DNA from: Psettodes erumei
Lineage: Eukaryota; Chordata; Actinopteri; Pleuronectiformes; Psettodidae
Reading direction: 5' to 3'
DNA length: 64,000 nt
NCBI GenBank assembly: GCA_016785225.1
Contig: JAFBJZ010000951.1
Span: 806,001 to 870,000 of the forward strand
In this document: piece after piece, positions 59,501 through 64,000 of the stretch
Numbering within the stretch: the first letter of the stretch is position 1
Layout of the letters: every line of letters begins with the position of its first letter
Notes under the pieces: model-generated
Database searches by the model: none
What the model was told of the DNA's origin: nothing
Seen by the model: the letters and a program-made list of their open reading frames with translations, nothing else
Position numbers and translations under genes: made by a program

Positions 59501-61007
59501 GTGTGTGTGTGTGGGGGGGGGCTCTTCAGGACTATCTATCTCTGCACCACTTTTTCGCTCTGTCTCTTTTCTATGTGCTCAAAGGTTTTACACTGTATGT
59601 CTGGCATCAGGCATTCATCATTTTTCCTTTCCAAATTGACACAGGACCACCCTACTCTACTCCTGTTTATTGGTAAAGCAGTTTGGAGCTCTGAGGGGCA
59701 TTAAATTGGGTCTACAGTCCCAACACGATTGAGTCTATAGTTATAATAGGATGATGTTTACATACCTGAAGGAAAAAAATAAACAAAAAGAATCATCTTT
59801 CTACCATTCACACAAAAGGGAAAGGAAATTTCCAAACAAAAGAGTCAAAATACAATTTGCCCAATGCACACATTCTCATGAACATCACCGAGGGAAAGGA
59901 AGTTCTCCATATTGTTGAGTGTTGGGCCAGGTACATCAATGTTAGTCTAGATAATTATCCAGTTGCCTTGTACGTGTAACCTTAATTCTATGTTAAATGT
60001 GTTGACCCCATCTTTTTTAGTCATTTGTTCGTTTGTCTCTGCGCTTTCAAATGGGTTACTTTGTTCAGTAAACGTTAACCCAATTATTACTCCAATTATT
60101 ACTCCACAGTATTTGGGAGCAATATGGAGATCAGGTAGGATTGGGAATTTGACGAGCGCACAAAGGGGGGAACTAAGATTTGAGCGGAAACCATCAGGGG
60201 CAAGAGTCATCTGGAACAAGTTTACCAGCAGCCATATTGCACTTAGATGATCTCTCCTCCGTCAATTAACAATGGATTCAGGATCATCTGTTACATAGGT
60301 GCAATAAAACCTTTGGCAAACGTATCCCAGACTGTTTAAACTGATAAAACCAGACAAAACACAGGCACAGCACCATGACAAACAGTGACACGGGAAAACA
60401 CACAACAGCCACAATACACAAGACCGACACATCAAAGGCACTGGCAAAGGCAACGCAGAACCACAACATCTAGAGCATTCAATGAGAACGCCACAACAGA
60501 AAATACACAGACGAACATTCAACACATCAGGTTTTATACTAATACACACATTGAAGCCATGCAAGGGTGGAAATAAAGCATGCAAACAAACACACGTGAG
60601 ACTTAGGAATTAAAAGGCTGACCCCCATCCCCCAAAAAACACATATTTCACTCACACTTTCTCCATTTTGCTCTCCCTCACAAACACACACACCTTGATT
60701 TTAAGCCTAAACATGAACACAGTGGTACAAATGACACAAGCATATTTTATAAATCAGAAGAACCCACAGGAAAAATACTTGAACTGTTGTCTATTATTTC
60801 TACTGTAAATGTGTTGTGTGAAACACAACGTGGCAGGAAAAAGCAGACATACTTGAAACTTGTATCAAGACTATGGAAATTATATCAAAGCTATATTTTG
60901 CCCGTGGACTCTTGCCATGTAATATGCTGCTCGTGAACATTAACTTCAGAGAAATCACACACACACACACACACCAATATAGATGTAAATACAAATACAC
61001 ACTTAGG

Positions 61008-61026
61008 TTATATATATATATATATC
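61008..61026. repeat. AT microsatellite
   Basis: About nine AT units, shortly after a CA tract at 60957-60975. Confidence 0.85.
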
Positions 61027-61390
61027 AATATGTGGAACTAAAAGAAAGAAGGCAAAACAATGAACAAAACTAAAAATCAGCGAGTTAGTACAATACATCA
61101 AGCAGGGACAGGAACAAAGAAAAAGCTCCAGCCTGATCCCACGACACCTGACTGAATCAGCTCACAGCACAACAGCAACACTAGAAAGTCAAAGGAACCA
61201 GAACTACAATACCATAAGCAACACACAACAAAAACAAGAGAGGTAAAGATAAAAACAACAACAACAGCAGAGCAACAACAGTGACACAAACTTTTAGTGA
61301 CAGATACAAGATGGTCATAAATACAGAATATATATACATATAGATATATAGAAATAGGAAAAGCCAGATATACGTGTTGCAGATATTTAC

Positions 61391-61483
61391 TTCATCATCA
61401 TAGTGCCATACTCCTTGGCCATCCGGCATCTCAGAGCTCACACTACTGTCCTGATCGATTAGCCAGCGATGCACGGCGTGGGC
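61391..61483 (-). CDS. Orphan exon-like stretch, 31 codons, phase 0-0
   Basis: It is bounded by TCCTTTTAG on the 5' side and GAA|GTAAAT on the 3' side and is open throughout: AHAVHRWLIDQDSSVSSEMP then DGQGVWHYDDE. I do not recognise the family. Length 93 is a multiple of three, and both borders are phase 0, so it could splice directly onto ank1 exon 2, which also begins in phase 0. It has no start codon before the tryptophan, so it would be internal. It could be an alternative 5' exon of ank1 or an exon of an upstream minus-strand gene. The chance of an open 93-base stretch between good sites is not negligible. Confidence 0.35.
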
Positions 61484-62530
61484 CTAAAAGGACATACGAC
61501 ATAAGAGACAGATCCCAGTTAATCGCAACAGTGAGAGGTGGAGGAATGGAGAGACAGAAGGTGGAGTGGGGGGGGGGGAGTAGGTGGGGAGAGGAGAGCA
61601 AGAGAACGGACAGAAAATAATGTCAAGGAAATGAGAAAGATTCAAAGAAGAACAGGTGAATATTAAATTGAGACACAGGTCGAAAACAAGGTGGAGGACA
61701 GAGGGAGGGAGGGAGAGGAGGAAGAGAGCAGGAAGACGAACCATCCCACCCTGCCCCACCCATAGCACAGCCTGCCCTGTGTGCCCAAACCCTCCCTCCC
61801 CCACATGAATCCCTCTCCCTGCAGGAAACAGTTCAGGTTAGGATGAGCAGTATGAGTACGATGTGGCATGACACGAGGACATCACACATACAGCAGCAAT
61901 CGCCGGGCAACGCCACACTGATGTGGATGGCGGAAGATCTGGGTGGTGATGGTTTGTAGCTCACAAATGGATCAGCTTTATCTCTGTGGAAAGCTGCAAC
62001 CTTCACATGGCGAGGGAGTCCTTTATATCACGCTTGTGCAAGTGGCATCTGGATAAGATGTGGTGTACTTACCCAGAAATCACATACAGAACTGTGCAAC
62101 CACGAATGTACAGTACAAAACACACAAAATACCTTTAACACAATAACACAAAGAAAAAGAAAACATACAGAGGGGCCAGCTGTGGCCTCCGACCAAGGGA
62201 CTTTAAGAAACAGTGCATGTCCTCCTGTATTTCAGCACTGCTGCATAGCAAAGAAACATAACAATTTTCTTTATAGTATATACAAACAGACAGTAATAAA
62301 TATACAAAACACAGAAAAAAAACAGCAGGAATGATTGAAACAACAATAAGTCACATAAAAAACAGTATGTGAGCTCCAGACAACCACCAGATAGTAACCA
62401 ATTGTTTTTCCCCCCCTGTAAAACATGATTGTGTTTCCCTCTCAGCAAATCAGACAGACAATAAAACAATCAAAACTCCTCCAGACAGACAGACAGAGGT
62501 CAGTTACAGATCAGGTCTGCTCAGACTCCC

Positions 62531-62584
62531 TTAGCTGAGATTCAGATCAATCACATAGTGTAGCCGACTCTGGTACCGGTCACC
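62531..62584 (-). CDS. Possible orphan terminal exon
   Basis: After a good acceptor (GTGTGTTTCAG) the frame reads GDRYQSRLHYVIDLNLS and stops (TAA). No family recognised. It could be the end of a minus-strand gene that begins beyond the window, but seventeen open codons after one acceptor-like site is weak evidence. A run of minus-strand exons further right would be needed to confirm it. Confidence 0.2.
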   Translation of the reverse strand, partial: GDRYQSRLHYVIDLNLS

Positions 62585-62599
62585 CTGAAACACACATAC

Positions 62600-64000
62600 A
62601 CGCACAACAAACCCCATTTGTTACTCTCGACTGTTGTCGTGTCAGCACCAAAAGCAACCAAACACAGCTCCTCTAGTGAGGCTCGCTGCTCCTCTGCGGC
62701 AGCAATACCTGTCAAGATTTGCACAGGGGTGAAATCGCCAAGGACTAACTACCCTGTCATGGCTACTACTGCACATTTACCATTTGCTTTGAGCCAGCAA
62801 TTTTACAGTGCTTGTGTTATGTTTTTAAGATGCAGTGATGCGGGCCATCATGCATTGGCACTGCAAAATAACATTTATTTTTATTTTGAAGGACCACTTA
62901 GCACACAATCTGTCAAACTGTTGAATGAAGGAGATACACAGAACCCGAGAAAAGCGAGGATATTACATGTACAGGGTACAACATGGTTATGTATTACTGC
63001 ACGGATGAAGACTGTTGCATAACTGACCTTAGGTTCAGGTTATGAATTATGTTGTGAGGTTATAAAGTAGTAGAAAGGTAAAAAGACATAGTCTCTGAGA
63101 TTTTTTTTTAATCTTCCTACACTTATGAGGACATTTGATCCCCTTCAGGACAGAGAGACAAGGAACATACACACCCAGTCCATGGAGTCATGTCTCCATG
63201 ACTTAAAATGACCTCCAATAACATTGACCATTCATTTCCTCATTCCAACCTTCATCATACCTACTTCGACTACTACTTCAGTGTAACCTGTCTTCACTCT
63301 GAACCTTAATGATTTACGTTATGGGGAGTTGCTTTTTGTCCATATAATGAAGATAAGTCCTCAAAATATGACTGTAAACAGATTTTGGTCCCCACAACAT
63401 GAGTAATAGCTAGATCCAACACACACACACGAGGGAGAAGGACATTCTGTGTCAAGTGGTTTGTCTGCAAAAGAAAGATGCATTAGCTGGTAAACATATA
63501 GCAGGGAAGTGGAGGACAATACACAGAGACAAAAGGAGTCACCTCAATGGCACAGTGAATCAGAGGGTGACAGCAGAGGCCAAAGCCTCTGTTAGGACAC
63601 CCGAAAATAGACAAAAAAAAAGCGGGAGGGGGGCACTACAATGTACAACCATAATGCACTGCAGAGCATGTGCTACATTTGATCCTTTTTTAAACTTAGT
63701 AAGCATGAATTTGCACTTTGCGTGACCTTCATCTGCAAGAAATATTTGAAGCAACAGCGCTCAGTGACACCGTTTCTGCATGTGGCTGTGTGAAGTGAAC
63801 TAGTGTGTGTACGTGATGCACAGCAGCATCAATCCATATGAGTTTGTGGTGAGTTACAGAGCGTGTCATCTTAAAAGAATAATTGGATTAAAGTAGCAGA
63901 CGGCTTGTGATGACGGGGAGAAAGAGGTGAAGGGGTAGCAGAGGAGAAGGAGGAGGGGCAGTGGAGTGAGGCAGAGGGGGGAGAGAGGTTCTGATAAGAG
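62600..64000. other. Right edge of the window, nothing assignable
   Basis: No exon, RNA gene or known repeat could be supported. The right end is purine-rich (GAGG, GGAG repeats from about 63910). Confidence 0.5.

Larger units (their letters stand above)
52701..61390. other. Upstream region of ank1, no gene recognised
   Basis: About 8.7 kb with no supportable exon on either strand. It holds G runs near 53200-53270 and 53430, an ACTC/CACA tract at 54810-54845, CA repeats at 56511-56539 and 60957-60975, an AT tract at 61008-61026, and a MARE-like site at 56127. Enhancers for ank1 could lie here. Confidence 0.5.

Noticed and set aside
59963..60250. Plus-strand open frame of 95 codons that looked possibly derived from a mobile element
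   Set aside because: No reverse transcriptase, integrase or transposase motif could be seen.
10950..61026. CRISPR arrays or bacterial elements suggested by tandem repeats
   Set aside because: All tandem repeats are simple microsatellites without spacer structure, and the DNA is clearly vertebrate.

Overview
The window is teleost fish genomic DNA. Genes are intron-rich with GT-AG borders, the proteins are vertebrate, and several dispersed repeats have the look of families common in spiny-rayed (percomorph) fish. It is not a virus, bacterium or plasmid. All gene models below were built by reading splice sites and conserved protein sequence by eye.

Layout. (1) Positions 950-1502, plus strand: the last three coding exons of a deoxynucleoside kinase, most like deoxyguanosine kinase (dguok). 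(2) 2448-4199, plus strand: a complete three-exon nodal-related TGF-beta ligand of 417 residues, whose TATA box lies only about 300 bases beyond the dguok poly(A) signals. (3) 7052-9695, minus strand: a three-exon eIF4E-binding protein (eif4ebp1-like). It carries one extra base in exon 2 that breaks the reading frame as given. (4) 14400-52448, minus strand: what appears to be a full ankyrin-1 gene (ank1), 42 coding exons and about 1959 residues: 24 ankyrin repeats, ZU5/UPA spectrin-binding module, death domain and C-terminal regulatory tail. Inside it at 19188 starts the separate transcript for small muscle ankyrin (sAnk1), which shares the last three exons. (5) 52449-64000: ank1 promoter and upstream DNA, with two orphan exon-like stretches on the minus strand (61391-61483 and 62531-62584) that I could not assign.

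The genes do unrelated jobs: mitochondrial nucleotide salvage, embryonic axis signalling, translation control, and membrane skeleton plus muscle reticulum anchoring. Their grouping is evolutionary. In mammals NODAL lies beside EIF4EBP2 (with ANK3 on the same chromosome), while EIF4EBP1 and ANK1 share 8p11 without a nodal gene. This window shows nodal, a 4E-BP and ank1 together, as expected of a duplicated block from the early vertebrate genome duplications that kept its nodal copy in fish.

Most notable points: the frameshift in the 4E-BP gene; a cluster of GATA and NF-E2/AP-1 type sites in ank1 intron 1; a CACCC-plus-GATA promoter before ank1 exon 1; a GC-AG intron in ank1; a glycine-run triplet repeat inside an ank1 coding exon; two possible ank1 C-termini; and the orphan phase 0-0 exon at 61.4 kb. 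I found no wholly new biological system; most of the window is orthologous vertebrate gene content, introns and degraded repeats.
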